From Jidongwangia harbinensis (GTDB lineage Bacteria > Actinomycetota > Actinomycetes > Mycobacteriales > Micromonosporaceae): a DNA stretch of 64,000 nucleotides. Below are positions 7,459-16,212 of this stretch, one piece after another. The DNA is taken from assembly GCF_020216025.1 (NCBI RefSeq), contig NZ_JAIWNC010000039.1, positions 29,638 to 93,637 on the forward strand, written 5' to 3'. The first letter of the stretch is position 1. Each line of letters begins with the position of its first letter. The notes beneath the pieces were generated by a model. That model was not told the origin of the DNA. It was given only the letters and a program-made list of their open reading frames with translations, and did no database searches. The position numbers and the translations under genes were made by a program.

Positions 7459-9567
7459 TCAGCGCGGCGGACCGAGACCCCGGACGCCGAGCACCGCCCG
7501 CAACCGCGGCCACACCCCCCGCCGCGCCAGCCCGCGCCGCACCGCGCGCACCGCCGCCCACGCCTCCCCCACCTGACGTTCGTCGGCGGACTTCCCGCTC
7601 CACAACGTCCGGTCCAGCGCCACCCCGAGCCGCCGGATCTCCACGGCCACCCCCGGATCGGTCAGCCCCGCGGCCAGATCGCGCGGGGTCATCGCGGGCG
7701 GAGCCGCCACCCCGTACGCCCGCAGTCGGTCCCGCGCCTCCTCCCACGCGCCCACCACCGCACCGGCACCCGCCCGGCGGCGCCGGCGCCAGGACCGCAC
7801 CGTCCACGCCGCCGGGATCACCACCGGCCAGCACACCAGCGCCAGGACCGGCACGATCAGCAGCGCCGACCAGGGCACCGGCGCGCCGCCCCGCCGGACG
7901 GCCGGGGCCGGTACCTCGGGCAGCGGGGCGGGCAGCGGCGGGTCGCGCAGGTCCTCCGGGGCGGGCAGTTCGGCACGGGCCCGGTCGGTCGTGGCGGCCA
8001 GGCTCTCGCCGGTGGGTGCCGACACCGCCGCGCCCGCCGGATCGAGCGCCACCCAGCCGACCCCCTCGACGGCCACCTCCGGCCAGGCCAGCGCGTCGCC
8101 GTTGCGGACCGTGTACCAACCGTCCGGACCGGGAGACTCGGGGGTGCGGAAGCCGACCGCCATCCGGGCCGGGATGCCGTGGATCCGGGCCAGGGCGACG
8201 TACGCGGCCGCGAACTGTTCGCTGGTTCCGCGCCGGGTCCGCTGCAGGAACCTGACGAGCTGCGGCCAGGCGTGCCCGGTGGGCAGATCGTCGCCGACCG
8301 CCAGCCGGTAGTTGCGGCGGAAGTGGCTCTCCAGCACCAGCGCGGTCCGGAAGGACGGCCGGATCCCGCCGGTGGCCCGCGCGGCCAGGTCCGTCATGTC
8401 GGGCGGGGCGATGCCGACCCCGCCCAGACCGCCCAGGGCGGTCGAGTCGACGGCCGCGTCGGCGAGTGCGCCGGGGTCGGCCCGCGGTTCCCACCAGTCC
8501 AGGTCGTAGCGGACGGGTCCGTCGTCCCCGGACCGGATCAGCGTGCCGTGGCGCTCCGCCACCAGCGGCGCGACGCCGCCGACCGCGGCCGGCCAGGTCT
8601 GGCTGGGCAACCACGGCCCGCCGACGTCGGTGACCTCGACCGTGGCCGTGCGGCGTTCCGCCGGCACGGTCACCTCGGGCCCGGGCGGCAGTTCCGCGCC
8701 GAGCCGCCGGTAGGTCCCCGGCGGCCGCCAGTTGACGCCGTCGAACTCGTCCAGCACGACCAGCGGCCAGCGGTCCGGCGGCGCGACGCCACGGAACCGG
8801 AACACCGGCGTGCCGGGGTCGGTGAGCCGGCGGGCGAGGTCGTCCAGCGGGCTGGTCACCTGCAGCGCGACGAGCGGCGCGGCCTGGCCGTGGCGGAGCG
8901 CGTACCGCGGCGGCCCGGCCGGCAGCAGCAGTCCGGCCAGGACCGCCATCGCCACCGCCCCGAACGCGGGTGCGGCGAACCGTAGCGGTGGCGACGACCC
9001 GCCGGCCCGGACCGCGGACAGCAGGGCGCCGGCCACGGCCGTGTAGAGCAGGGCGGCGACCACCGCGGGCCCGGCCGGCGCGGCCGCGTAGAGCTGGGTG
9101 AAGAGCACCAGCGCCAGACTGGGTACGAGCGCGGGCAGCGGCCCGCTCAGGTGATGCAGCAACTCCACGCCGAGGACGGCGGCCGCGACCACCAGCAGCG
9201 GGACGAACAGCAGCAGCGCCGGATCCGGGCGGGCCGGCCAGGTGGACTGCAGGGCCAGGCGCCAGGACTCGGTGACGCCGGCCGCGATCGCCCGCCCGGT
9301 CGCGGCGGTGGGCAGGCCGGCCATCGTGGTCGGCCACGCCACCGTCTCGGCCACGACCAGCAGTCCGGCGCCGGCGGTCAGCAGCGGACGCCACGCCGCC
9401 GGCCCGGACCCGGGACGGCAGAGCAGCGCCACCAACAGGACACCCGCCGCCGGCCCGGCGACCGGCAGGAGCAACGCGGGTACGCCGAACACCGGCGCGA
9501 ACAGCATCCCGGCGACGACGGCGGCGAGCACCACGCACACGGTCGCCGGAATCGGCCGGCGGTTCAC
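7459..9567 (-). CDS. TgpA-like membrane protein with degenerate transglutaminase domain
   Basis: 702 residues from a GTG at 9567 that overlaps the DUF58 stop (GTGA). About seven N-terminal membrane helices, an external region, one more helix near residue 600 and a cytoplasmic tail match the TgpA/DUF3488-DUF4129 layout. In transglutaminase-like proteins the active site reads GTCEQFA and later HAW. Here it reads GTSEQFA (Ser449) and ALAWPEV (Leu493), so the Cys and His of the triad are both replaced; only Asp509 in LDPAG remains. The fold seems intact, so this is probably a non-catalytic or ligand-binding derivative. Last gene of the MoxR-DUF58 block. Confidence 0.9.
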   Translation of the reverse strand: MNRRPIPATVCVVLAAVVAGMLFAPVFGVPALLLPVAGPAAGVLLVALLCRPGSGPAAWRPLLTAGAGLLVVAETVAWPTTMAGLPTAATGRAIAAGVTESWRLALQSTWPARPDPALLLFVPLLVVAAAVLGVELLHHLSGPLPALVPSLALVLFTQLYAAAPAGPAVVAALLYTAVAGALLSAVRAGGSSPPLRFAAPAFGAVAMAVLAGLLLPAGPPRYALRHGQAAPLVALQVTSPLDDLARRLTDPGTPVFRFRGVAPPDRWPLVVLDEFDGVNWRPPGTYRRLGAELPPGPEVTVPAERRTATVEVTDVGGPWLPSQTWPAAVGGVAPLVAERHGTLIRSGDDGPVRYDLDWWEPRADPGALADAAVDSTALGGLGGVGIAPPDMTDLAARATGGIRPSFRTALVLESHFRRNYRLAVGDDLPTGHAWPQLVRFLQRTRRGTSEQFAAAYVALARIHGIPARMAVGFRTPESPGPDGWYTVRNGDALAWPEVAVEGVGWVALDPAGAAVSAPTGESLAATTDRARAELPAPEDLRDPPLPAPLPEVPAPAVRRGGAPVPWSALLIVPVLALVCWPVVIPAAWTVRSWRRRRRAGAGAVVGAWEEARDRLRAYGVAAPPAMTPRDLAAGLTDPGVAVEIRRLGVALDRTLWSGKSADERQVGEAWAAVRAVRRGLARRGVWPRLRAVLGVRGLGPPR

Positions 9568-10676
9568 CGGTTCGCCTCGTTCCACCGGCGTACCGCCTGC
9601 TCCGCGTCCGCCGCGCGGATCACCCGCCGGGTCGCCTCGCCCGGGTCGGGTGCCGGACCGGTCGCCGGGCCGAGCAGGATCAGCACCGCCCCGGGAAGGC
9701 CCGCTCGCGGCCCGGCGGTGATCACCACGAGGTCTCCGCCGGCGCGGCGGGCCTGGGCCGGCACCAGGGCGGTGTCCGCGGTGGCCCGGTCCTGCCGGAG
9801 TTCGGACAGCGCGTCCAGCATCGGGCGGATCGCGTACGGGCCGTCCACCGCCGACTCCCGGCCGGCGGAGGTGATCAGCCGGGCCGGATGCCCGGCCCGG
9901 GCCGACGCGCTCAGCAGCGACGCGGCCACGTCGACCGCCTCGTCGAAGTCGGCGGCGGTGAGGATCCCGTCCCGGGTGTCGAGCAGCACGGTGAGCCGGC
10001 TCCGCCGGGGGTCGGACAGGTCCCGGACCATCAGCCGGCCGGTCCGCGCGGTCGCCTTCCAGTGCAGGTGGCGCACCTCGTCGCCGGGCACGTACTCGCG
10101 GACGTCGCGCAGGTCCGCGGAGCCGCGGCGGGACTCGTCGACGGTGCCCTCCTCGTGCACCACCCGCCGCCGGCCGCTCGCCGGGGGCTGCGCCGGCCAC
10201 TGTCGCGGGTGCACCCGGACGGTGGCCCGGTCCCCGGCCGTCACCCGGCTGCGGGCCAGTCCGAACGGGTCCGCCCGCTCGACCACCAGCGGGCCCACGG
10301 TGAGCCGGCCGCGGCTGCCGGTGGGCAGGTGGTAGTCGCGGGTCGCCTCCTCGTCCGGCGCGAGGTCGCCCAGCGGGAGTACCCGGGCGTCCCGGCCGAG
10401 GGCGTCGGTGGCCAGCAGCCCGACGAGCCGGCGGGCTCCGGTGTTGCGGACCCGCAGGCGCGCGGTGGCCGGACGGCCCCGTTCCACCAGCTCCGGGTGG
10501 ATCGACCGGCCGGCCTGGACGGTGGGCGGGCGGGACGTGGTCAGCAGCGCGGCCAGGACGACGCCGAGGAACGCCGCGCCCAGCGCCACCGGCAACGGGT
10601 AACGCCCCCACCAGCCGGACACCACCAGCAGCGCCGCGACGGCGAGCACGGCGATCCCGCGCCGGGTCAGTCGCAC
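9564..10676 (-). CDS. DUF58 (VWA-like) protein of MoxR cluster
   Basis: 370 residues from a GTG at 10676, two bases after the MoxR stop. Two N-terminal membrane helices are followed by a beta-rich region and the DUF58 signature DVREYVPGDEVRHLHWKATA, then a VWA-like C-terminal half (LTVLLDTRDG). DUF58 proteins are encoded next to MoxR ATPases across bacteria and are thought to act with them in envelope or metal-related chaperone functions. Translationally coupled on both sides. Confidence 0.92.
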   Translation of the reverse strand: MRLTRRGIAVLAVAALLVVSGWWGRYPLPVALGAAFLGVVLAALLTTSRPPTVQAGRSIHPELVERGRPATARLRVRNTGARRLVGLLATDALGRDARVLPLGDLAPDEEATRDYHLPTGSRGRLTVGPLVVERADPFGLARSRVTAGDRATVRVHPRQWPAQPPASGRRRVVHEEGTVDESRRGSADLRDVREYVPGDEVRHLHWKATARTGRLMVRDLSDPRRSRLTVLLDTRDGILTAADFDEAVDVAASLLSASARAGHPARLITSAGRESAVDGPYAIRPMLDALSELRQDRATADTALVPAQARRAGGDLVVITAGPRAGLPGAVLILLGPATGPAPDPGEATRRVIRAADAEQAVRRWNEANR

Positions 10677-10678
10677 GG

Positions 10679-11626
10679 TCAGTGGCCGGCGCCCGTCAGC
10701 GGCGTGGCGGTGGCGGTGAGCACGTCCGCGACCACGTCCGCGGGCTCCCGGAGGGCCAGCTCCGCCTCGGCGGTGAGCACCAGCCGATGCGCCAGTACCG
10801 GCACCGCGACGTCCTTGATGTCGTCGGGGGTGACGAACGCGCGCCCGTCGATGACCGCCCGTGCCTGCCCGGCCCGGATCAGCGCGATGCTGCCCCGCAC
10901 GCTGGCGCCGTAGCGCAGCGACGGGTGGGTCCGGGTGGCCGCGGTCAGGCGTACCGCGTATTCGGCCACCGCGTCGTCCACGTGCAGCGACCGTACCTCG
11001 GCGATGGCCGCCCGCAGGGCGACGGTGTCGACCACCGGACGCAGGTCGTCCGGGCTTTCCCCGGCCCGGTCCCCGAGGACCACCCGGACCTCGGACTCCA
11101 GATCGGGGTAGCCCACCGAGAGTCGCATCAGGAACCGGTCCAGCTGGGCCTCGGGCAGGCGGTACGTGCCCTCCAGCTCGACCGGGTTCTGGGTGGCGAT
11201 GACCAGGAACGGCCGCGGCACCTCGTGGGTCTCCGCGTCCACCGTCACCCGGCGCTCGCTCATCACCTCGAGCAGCGCGGACTGGGTCTTGGGCGTACCC
11301 CGGTTGATCTCGTCGGCGACCACCACGTTGGCGAAGACGCCGCCGGGGTGGAACTCGAACCGTTCGTCCTTCTGCCGGTAGATGGTGACGCCGGTGATGT
11401 CGCCGGGCAGCAGGTCGGGGGTGAACTGGATCCGGCGCCAGGACCCGCCGATGCTGCGGGCCAGGCACCGGGCCAGCGACGTCTTGCCGAGCCCGGGCAC
11501 GTCCTCGATCAGCAGGTGCCCCTCGGCGAGCAGCCCGGCCACCGCCTGCCGGACCAGTTCCGGCTTGCCGCGGATGATCCGCTGCACGTTGTCGATGAGC
11601 CGGGTGGCGATGCGGGTGGCGGTCAT
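10679..11626 (-). CDS. MoxR-family AAA+ ATPase
   Basis: 315 residues. Walker A DVPGLGKTS near 43-51, Walker B VVVADEINR near 105-113, sensor-1 ATQNPVELEGTY and the arginine-rich RLPEAQLDRFLMRL region are all present. MoxR ATPases act as chaperones for VWA-domain partners, here most likely the DUF58 protein. The ATG overlaps the stop of the upstream Fn3 gene by four bases (ATGA). Confidence 0.95.
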   Translation of the reverse strand: MTATRIATRLIDNVQRIIRGKPELVRQAVAGLLAEGHLLIEDVPGLGKTSLARCLARSIGGSWRRIQFTPDLLPGDITGVTIYRQKDERFEFHPGGVFANVVVADEINRGTPKTQSALLEVMSERRVTVDAETHEVPRPFLVIATQNPVELEGTYRLPEAQLDRFLMRLSVGYPDLESEVRVVLGDRAGESPDDLRPVVDTVALRAAIAEVRSLHVDDAVAEYAVRLTAATRTHPSLRYGASVRGSIALIRAGQARAVIDGRAFVTPDDIKDVAVPVLAHRLVLTAEAELALREPADVVADVLTATATPLTGAGH

Positions 11627-13641
11627 GACGGTTCCCCGCTGGGCCAGGGGTAATGGTTGGATTCCATGCCGTCCACGACGACCCAGATTTCCTGGTCATT
11701 GGTGTCGATCGGGAACCGGTCGTCGACGGTCAGGTTGCCCTCGTTGTCGGTGGTGAGATTGGCGCCGGGGTTCCACGTGCCGCCCCATCGGGACCCCCAC
11801 GGATCGATGTCGTACGCCGTGTTCGGCTCGAAACCGCGCATCTCGATCAGGATGAACGCGCACCCCGGCGGCAAACAGTCGGGCTCGTGGGTGGTGGTGG
11901 CGCCGCGGGACACGGTGATGCTGCGGGGTGGCAGCACGGTCGCGTCGATGGTGGCCGCCACGCCGCGGCCGACCGCGTTCTCCGCGCTCACGGTGATCCG
12001 GTAGGTGGCGCCCCGGGTGAGGCCGGTGAGCGTCATGGTGCGGGCGTCGCCGGGCTGGACCGCGCTGCCGCCCGGGTTTCCGGCCGACTCCCAGGCCACG
12101 TGGTACGCGCTGATGGCGGCGCCGTTCGACCCGGCGGCGCCCCAGGTCAGCACGAGCGTGTCGGCACGGCGGGTGGCGGTCAGCCGGGCCGGCATGGTCG
12201 GCCGGGTGGCCGGCAACGCATCCTGTCCGGGACCCGGGTCGCCGCCCTCCCCTGGTGGTGCGCCGGTGGGCGCGGTGTTCGGCGCGGTGGTGGGGCCGGA
12301 CGACTCGGGCGCGGATCCGGACGGCGGCCTCGACGACCGGGTCGGATCCGAGGTCGGCGGGCGACCGGTGGGCGAGGTCGCGGTTGGTCCGGTGGTGTCC
12401 GGTGCGTCGGGCGAGCCGGGTGCGGTCGACGGGTCCGTCGCACCGGGCGTGCCGGGCGCGTCCGGTGCGCCCGTGGCACCGGGTGAGCCGCCCGGCCCGG
12501 GCGCTCCGGCGCCGGCCAGTGTCACCGTGGCGGACCGGCCGGCGTCGTCGACCACCATCACGTGCCGGCCGAGGTCGCCCTCGACGTAGATACGGCCGTC
12601 CTGGCCCCGGTTGAGCCGCGGGCGGCCGATGCCGGCCGGCATCGGGGCCACCTGCTGGACGCGGCCGGCGCTGTCGAAGGTGTGCAGTTGCCCGCGCCCG
12701 ACCTCCAGCAGCGCCACCGAGGACCGCCCGGCCGCCGGCGCCGCGTACCGCCCGGCGGGCAACCGCACCCCGAGCGGCGCGGCGGCCGCCCGGTCCGTGC
12801 CCAGGCCGGAGCCGTCCAGCAGGTGCAGGCGGCGCGTGCCCGGGTCGAGGACGGCGATCCGGCCGTCGAGGTCGGAGACGGCGGCCTGGGCGGTGGCCGG
12901 GAGGTCCACCCCGACGCTCCGCGGCCGGCCCAGCCGGGCCGAACCGTCCAGCGGGGTCAGCGTGTCCGCCACGGTGTCCAGGAACGCGACCGTGTCGCCC
13001 ACCACGGTCAGGGCGCCGGCGTGCCCGTCCGGCGTCCGGGCCGAACAGGACACCTGGTCGGCGTCGGGGGCGAGGTGGCAGAGCAGCCCGGCGTCCGTGC
13101 GGTGCAGCCACAACGTGCCGTCCGGGGCGGCCGCGGGCGGGCCCAGCGGACCGCCGGCCCGGATGGTGGCCGGCTCGCCACCCAGCCGGACCACGGCGCC
13201 GGCCTCGCGGTAGACCAGGTACGGGCCGCCGCGCGCCTCGACCGCCACCGGGCGTTCATCGGCCGGCGGGCGCAGCGTCTGCTCGACGGCGAGGCTGGAC
13301 TTGTCGAACCGGCGGACGCTCTTGCGGCCCACCACGTACCCGCTGATCTCGCCCTCCACCACCTCGCTGTCCGGCTCCAGGCCGGTCACCCGGACCCGGG
13401 CGTCGACCGTGCGGGTGGTGTCGTTGACGTGCACCACGGAGTCCGTGCCGGGGCTGGTGAACCAGTGCCCGATCTGGTTGAAGCGGAGCCCGGTGAAGTC
13501 GGTGCCGGCACCGGAGACGGCGGCGGTCGCGGCCACCAGGCACACCGCGAGGAGCACCACCAGCGGCAGCCGACCGCGGTGCTGCGCGCGCATCGTCCGG
13601 GTCCACGTCACCACCCGGCGAGCATAGAAGACGGTGTACAT
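11623..13641 (-). CDS. Secreted or anchored protein with beta-propeller-like and fibronectin III domains
   Basis: 672 residues from the ATG at 13641; an ATG at 13593 and GTGs at 13611/13614 are alternatives because no start has a strong ribosome site. One hydrophobic segment (LPLVVLLAVCLVAATAAV) acts as anchor or signal. Residues ~60-370 contain repeated short beta units that look like a propeller. A Pro/Thr/Gly-rich linker follows, then one Fn3 domain (LVLTWGAAGSNGAAISAYHV) and a ~75-residue C-terminal beta domain. Such proteins precede MoxR-DUF58-transglutaminase blocks in several actinomycetes. Probable role: extracytoplasmic partner of that complex (inference). Confidence 0.8.
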   Translation of the reverse strand: MYTVFYARRVVTWTRTMRAQHRGRLPLVVLLAVCLVAATAAVSGAGTDFTGLRFNQIGHWFTSPGTDSVVHVNDTTRTVDARVRVTGLEPDSEVVEGEISGYVVGRKSVRRFDKSSLAVEQTLRPPADERPVAVEARGGPYLVYREAGAVVRLGGEPATIRAGGPLGPPAAAPDGTLWLHRTDAGLLCHLAPDADQVSCSARTPDGHAGALTVVGDTVAFLDTVADTLTPLDGSARLGRPRSVGVDLPATAQAAVSDLDGRIAVLDPGTRRLHLLDGSGLGTDRAAAAPLGVRLPAGRYAAPAAGRSSVALLEVGRGQLHTFDSAGRVQQVAPMPAGIGRPRLNRGQDGRIYVEGDLGRHVMVVDDAGRSATVTLAGAGAPGPGGSPGATGAPDAPGTPGATDPSTAPGSPDAPDTTGPTATSPTGRPPTSDPTRSSRPPSGSAPESSGPTTAPNTAPTGAPPGEGGDPGPGQDALPATRPTMPARLTATRRADTLVLTWGAAGSNGAAISAYHVAWESAGNPGGSAVQPGDARTMTLTGLTRGATYRITVSAENAVGRGVAATIDATVLPPRSITVSRGATTTHEPDCLPPGCAFILIEMRGFEPNTAYDIDPWGSRWGGTWNPGANLTTDNEGNLTVDDRFPIDTNDQEIWVVVDGMESNHYPWPSGEPS

Positions 13642-13666
13642 GATCGGTCCACTGCCGATACAACGG

Positions 13667-14917
13667 TCAGGCATCACCGCTCGGCAGCACCAGTTCGAAG
13701 ATGGCGCCGCCCTCCTCGGCGTTGTAGACCCGCAGCGTGCCGCCGTGCGCCTGGGCCACCCAGCGCACGATGGACAGGCCGAGGCCGCTCGACCCGCCGG
13801 TGCTGCTGAACCGGTCGAACGTGGAGCGGGCCAGCTCGGGGTCGATGCCCGGGCCGTGGTCCGCCACGATGATCCGGCCGCCCGCCACGGTGATGTGCAC
13901 GACCGCCGCCTGACCGGGCACCCGGCCGTGCCGGACCGCGTTGTCCAGCAGGTTGGCGATGGCCCGCTGCAGCAGGGCCGGGTCGGCCTCCACCTTGGTC
14001 GGCGCGGTGGCGAGCGTGATCTGCGCGCCGTCCGCGGGCGTCTCGTCGACCACCGTGGTGACCAGCTGGTCCAGCCAGACCGGCTCGACGGCCAGCGGAT
14101 CGACGCCGGCGGCCAGCCGGGCCCGGATCAGCACGCCGTCGATGATGGTGCCCATCCGCTGCGCCAGGTCCACGGTGCGCGGCAGCAGTTCGGTGCGGCG
14201 GTCCGGGTTGAGCAGGGCCGCCTCGGCCAGCGCCCGTAACGCCGCGACCGGTGTCCGCAGGTCGTGCGCGGCGTCCGCGAGCAGCGCCTCCTGCTGCTCC
14301 AGGACGCCCACCACCGGGCGTACCGCGCGGGCCGCCAGCAGGTGGCTGGTGGCGCCGACCGCGGCCAGCAGCAGCACGCAGCCGCCCACCAGCAGCAGCA
14401 CGAACCGGCGGTGGGCGGCCCGGGCCGGACCGGCGTCGGCCAGCGCCACCACGGCGCCGACGAACTGCCCGTTCGACTTGCGGAACGGTTCCACGCCGAT
14501 CCGTACCGGCCGCCCGTCGGTGCCGGTGAGGTTCGCGTTGAGCAGCCGCCCGGTGGCCACCGCGTCGGCGGCCCACCCGGCCAGCACGGCCCGGTCCACC
14601 GCCGCGCAGTCCAACTCGCTGACGTAGCCGGTGAACCGCTCGGTGGCCCCGGGCAGGATGGCGAACTCGGGGCAGCCCCGGCTCAGCTCGTCCTCCGCCA
14701 CGTCCACCGTGTTCACCGTGCCGTCGTACCCGACCAGCCGCACCACGCTCGCGGTGACCCGGCGCAGGTTGCCGTCCAACTCGGCCTCCCGCTCGGCGGT
14801 GTCCGCGCGGATCAGCAGCGTGCCGAGGACCAGCAGGCCGATGGTGGCGGCCCCGCACGACCACACGGTGATCCGCCGCGGCAGCCGGCGCAGGTGGCCC
14901 AGCGCCGAGCCGGTCAC
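13667..14917 (-). CDS. Sensor histidine kinase without adjacent response regulator
   Basis: 416 residues. Two membrane helices (~18-36 and ~172-195) flank a ~135-residue external sensor domain. The cytoplasmic part has the H-box DAAHDLRTPVAAL (His218), N-box NLLDNAVRH (~323-330), ADHGPGID and the G2 box SGLGLSIV. It has all the parts of a classical EnvZ/CseC-like kinase. The neighbouring genes encode no response regulator, so it is an orphan in this window. Stop 25 bases before the Fn3 gene start and ATG 46 bases after the lipoprotein stop. Confidence 0.95.
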   Translation of the reverse strand: MTGSALGHLRRLPRRITVWSCGAATIGLLVLGTLLIRADTAEREAELDGNLRRVTASVVRLVGYDGTVNTVDVAEDELSRGCPEFAILPGATERFTGYVSELDCAAVDRAVLAGWAADAVATGRLLNANLTGTDGRPVRIGVEPFRKSNGQFVGAVVALADAGPARAAHRRFVLLLVGGCVLLLAAVGATSHLLAARAVRPVVGVLEQQEALLADAAHDLRTPVAALRALAEAALLNPDRRTELLPRTVDLAQRMGTIIDGVLIRARLAAGVDPLAVEPVWLDQLVTTVVDETPADGAQITLATAPTKVEADPALLQRAIANLLDNAVRHGRVPGQAAVVHITVAGGRIIVADHGPGIDPELARSTFDRFSSTGGSSGLGLSIVRWVAQAHGGTLRVYNAEEGGAIFELVLPSGDA

Positions 14918-14963
14918 GAGGCCGCGGGATCGATGGTCATCCGCTGGAGCGTAGGCCCTCCGG

Positions 14964-15419
14964 TCACGTCGGCGACAGCCGGAGCACGGCCTTGCCGTCG
15001 GCCACGGACAGCACCTCGATGCGCAGCCGGTTCAGCGTGAGCCGGGTGCCGGTCGTCCCGCCGGCCTGCATCATGCCGTCCTCGGCCACCACCCGGACCC
15101 GATCCGGTCCGGTGATCGAGACGGTCAGCCCGGCCAGCCCGACGTTCTTCCGCAGCGGGATCACGGTGCGGCGGCTCACCTGGATCTCGCAGGTGCCGTC
15201 GTAGCACGGCTTGACGTCGGTGCCGGCCGACACCGGCGGCCGCACGCTCGGTGTGGCCGGGGGCGGGGCGCTCGGTGCGGTCGGCGGCGCGGCGGACGGC
15301 GCGGTCGCCGGGCCGGACGGGACCGCGAGCGGGCGGGTGTCCGGCTCGCCGGCGGCGCAGCCGGCCGCCGCGCCGAGCAGCACGGCGGCGCCGAGCAGCG
15401 CCCGCACCGGCCGGTTCAC
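14964..15419 (-). CDS. Small lipoprotein
   Basis: 151 residues from a GTG that overlaps the DUF805 stop (GTGA). Signal peptide with lipobox AAAGC (cysteine ~24), then a Pro/Ala/Ser-rich tether and a ~90-residue beta domain with a CYDGTCEIQVSRRTVIPL segment holding two cysteines that could pair. No family recognised. Overlap with the toxin/immunity/DUF805 chain suggests it belongs to the same operon. Confidence 0.75.
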   Translation of the reverse strand: MNRPVRALLGAAVLLGAAAGCAAGEPDTRPLAVPSGPATAPSAAPPTAPSAPPPATPSVRPPVSAGTDVKPCYDGTCEIQVSRRTVIPLRKNVGLAGLTVSITGPDRVRVVAEDGMMQAGGTTGTRLTLNRLRIEVLSVADGKAVLRLSPT

Positions 15420-15832
15420 GGTTTCGCCCAGTCCGGTTCGGTGGACCACGGGTCCGGTCCGGACGGCCGTTCCACCGCGTCCCGGGGATCCGGCCCGTGC
15501 CGGTTCGGCCCGCGCTCCCCGGGCAGCAGGAGCAGCACCAGCAGCGCGATGCCGCCGAACGGGATGAACACGATGAGCTGCAGCCAGCCGGACTGCCCGG
15601 TGTCGTGCAGCCGCCGGGCGGCCAGCGCCACGCCCGGCACGATGGTGCCGAGGTAGTAGAGCGAGAACAGGGCGGAGAGCGCCTCCTGCCACACGGCCAG
15701 GCCGAGCAGGCCGGCCAGCACCAGCAGGTGGATCAGCACGAACATCCAGTACTCGCTGCGGCCGGCGCGGCCACGGAAGTCGACGTACCGCCGGAAGGCG
15801 GACAGGTAGGGTCCCAGCACACCGCTCGTCAT
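15416..15832 (-). CDS. DUF805 membrane protein
   Basis: 138 residues from the ATG at 15832, which shares one base with the stop of the Imm1-like gene (TGATG). It shows the DUF805 start (YLSAFRRYVDFRGRAGRSEYW), three to four membrane helices and the family's ARRLHDTGQSGW motif. DUF805 function is unknown. It sits inside the toxin-immunity operon, so it could help envelope tolerance or be a passenger. Confidence 0.9.
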   Translation of the reverse strand: MTSGVLGPYLSAFRRYVDFRGRAGRSEYWMFVLIHLLVLAGLLGLAVWQEALSALFSLYYLGTIVPGVALAARRLHDTGQSGWLQLIVFIPFGGIALLVLLLLPGERGPNRHGPDPRDAVERPSGPDPWSTEPDWAKP

Positions 15833-16212
15833 CACACCTCCCAGGAGAGGTCGTCGGGAAAGGCCGAGTCGCGGAGGTACGCGGTGAGCGCCCGCTCCAC
15901 ATCGGCCCGGCGGAGCAGCCACCGCATCGGCGTCGGCGTGGGCTGGCCGCCCAGCGTCGGCACGATCTCACCGCTCGCCTCCGGGTCGCCCACCAGTTGC
16001 TGGAAGTCGCCCTCGTGGTGCCGGGTCAGCAGCCAACCGGCCGCGGTGACGGCCACGATGACCTCGGCCTCCTCCGTCTCGGCGTCGAGTCCGAACGAGA
16101 GGGTGGTCTCCTCCCGGCCCGCCCACTCGTCCAGCAGCCACCCGACATCGTCCGGACCGGCGACCGTCCGCTCCACGCGGTCGTGACCGGATGACTCCAC
16201 CAGCACGCGCAT
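15832..16212 (-). CDS. Imm1-like immunity protein
   Basis: 126 residues. The ATG shares its last base position with the toxin stop (TGATG), the tightest possible coupling. Conserved-looking features are VGWLLDEW, an acidic SFGLDAETEEAEV strand, GWLLTRHHEGDF, and a late PMRWLLRRADVERALTAYL helix. These match my memory of the Imm1 family, which is described as the immediate neighbour of deaminase-superfamily toxins. Proposed role: binds and neutralises the C-terminal toxin of the upstream gene. The family call is by eye, while the immunity role is supported by both position and family. Confidence 0.75.
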   Translation of the reverse strand: MRVLVESSGHDRVERTVAGPDDVGWLLDEWAGREETTLSFGLDAETEEAEVIVAVTAAGWLLTRHHEGDFQQLVGDPEASGEIVPTLGGQPTPTPMRWLLRRADVERALTAYLRDSAFPDDLSWEV

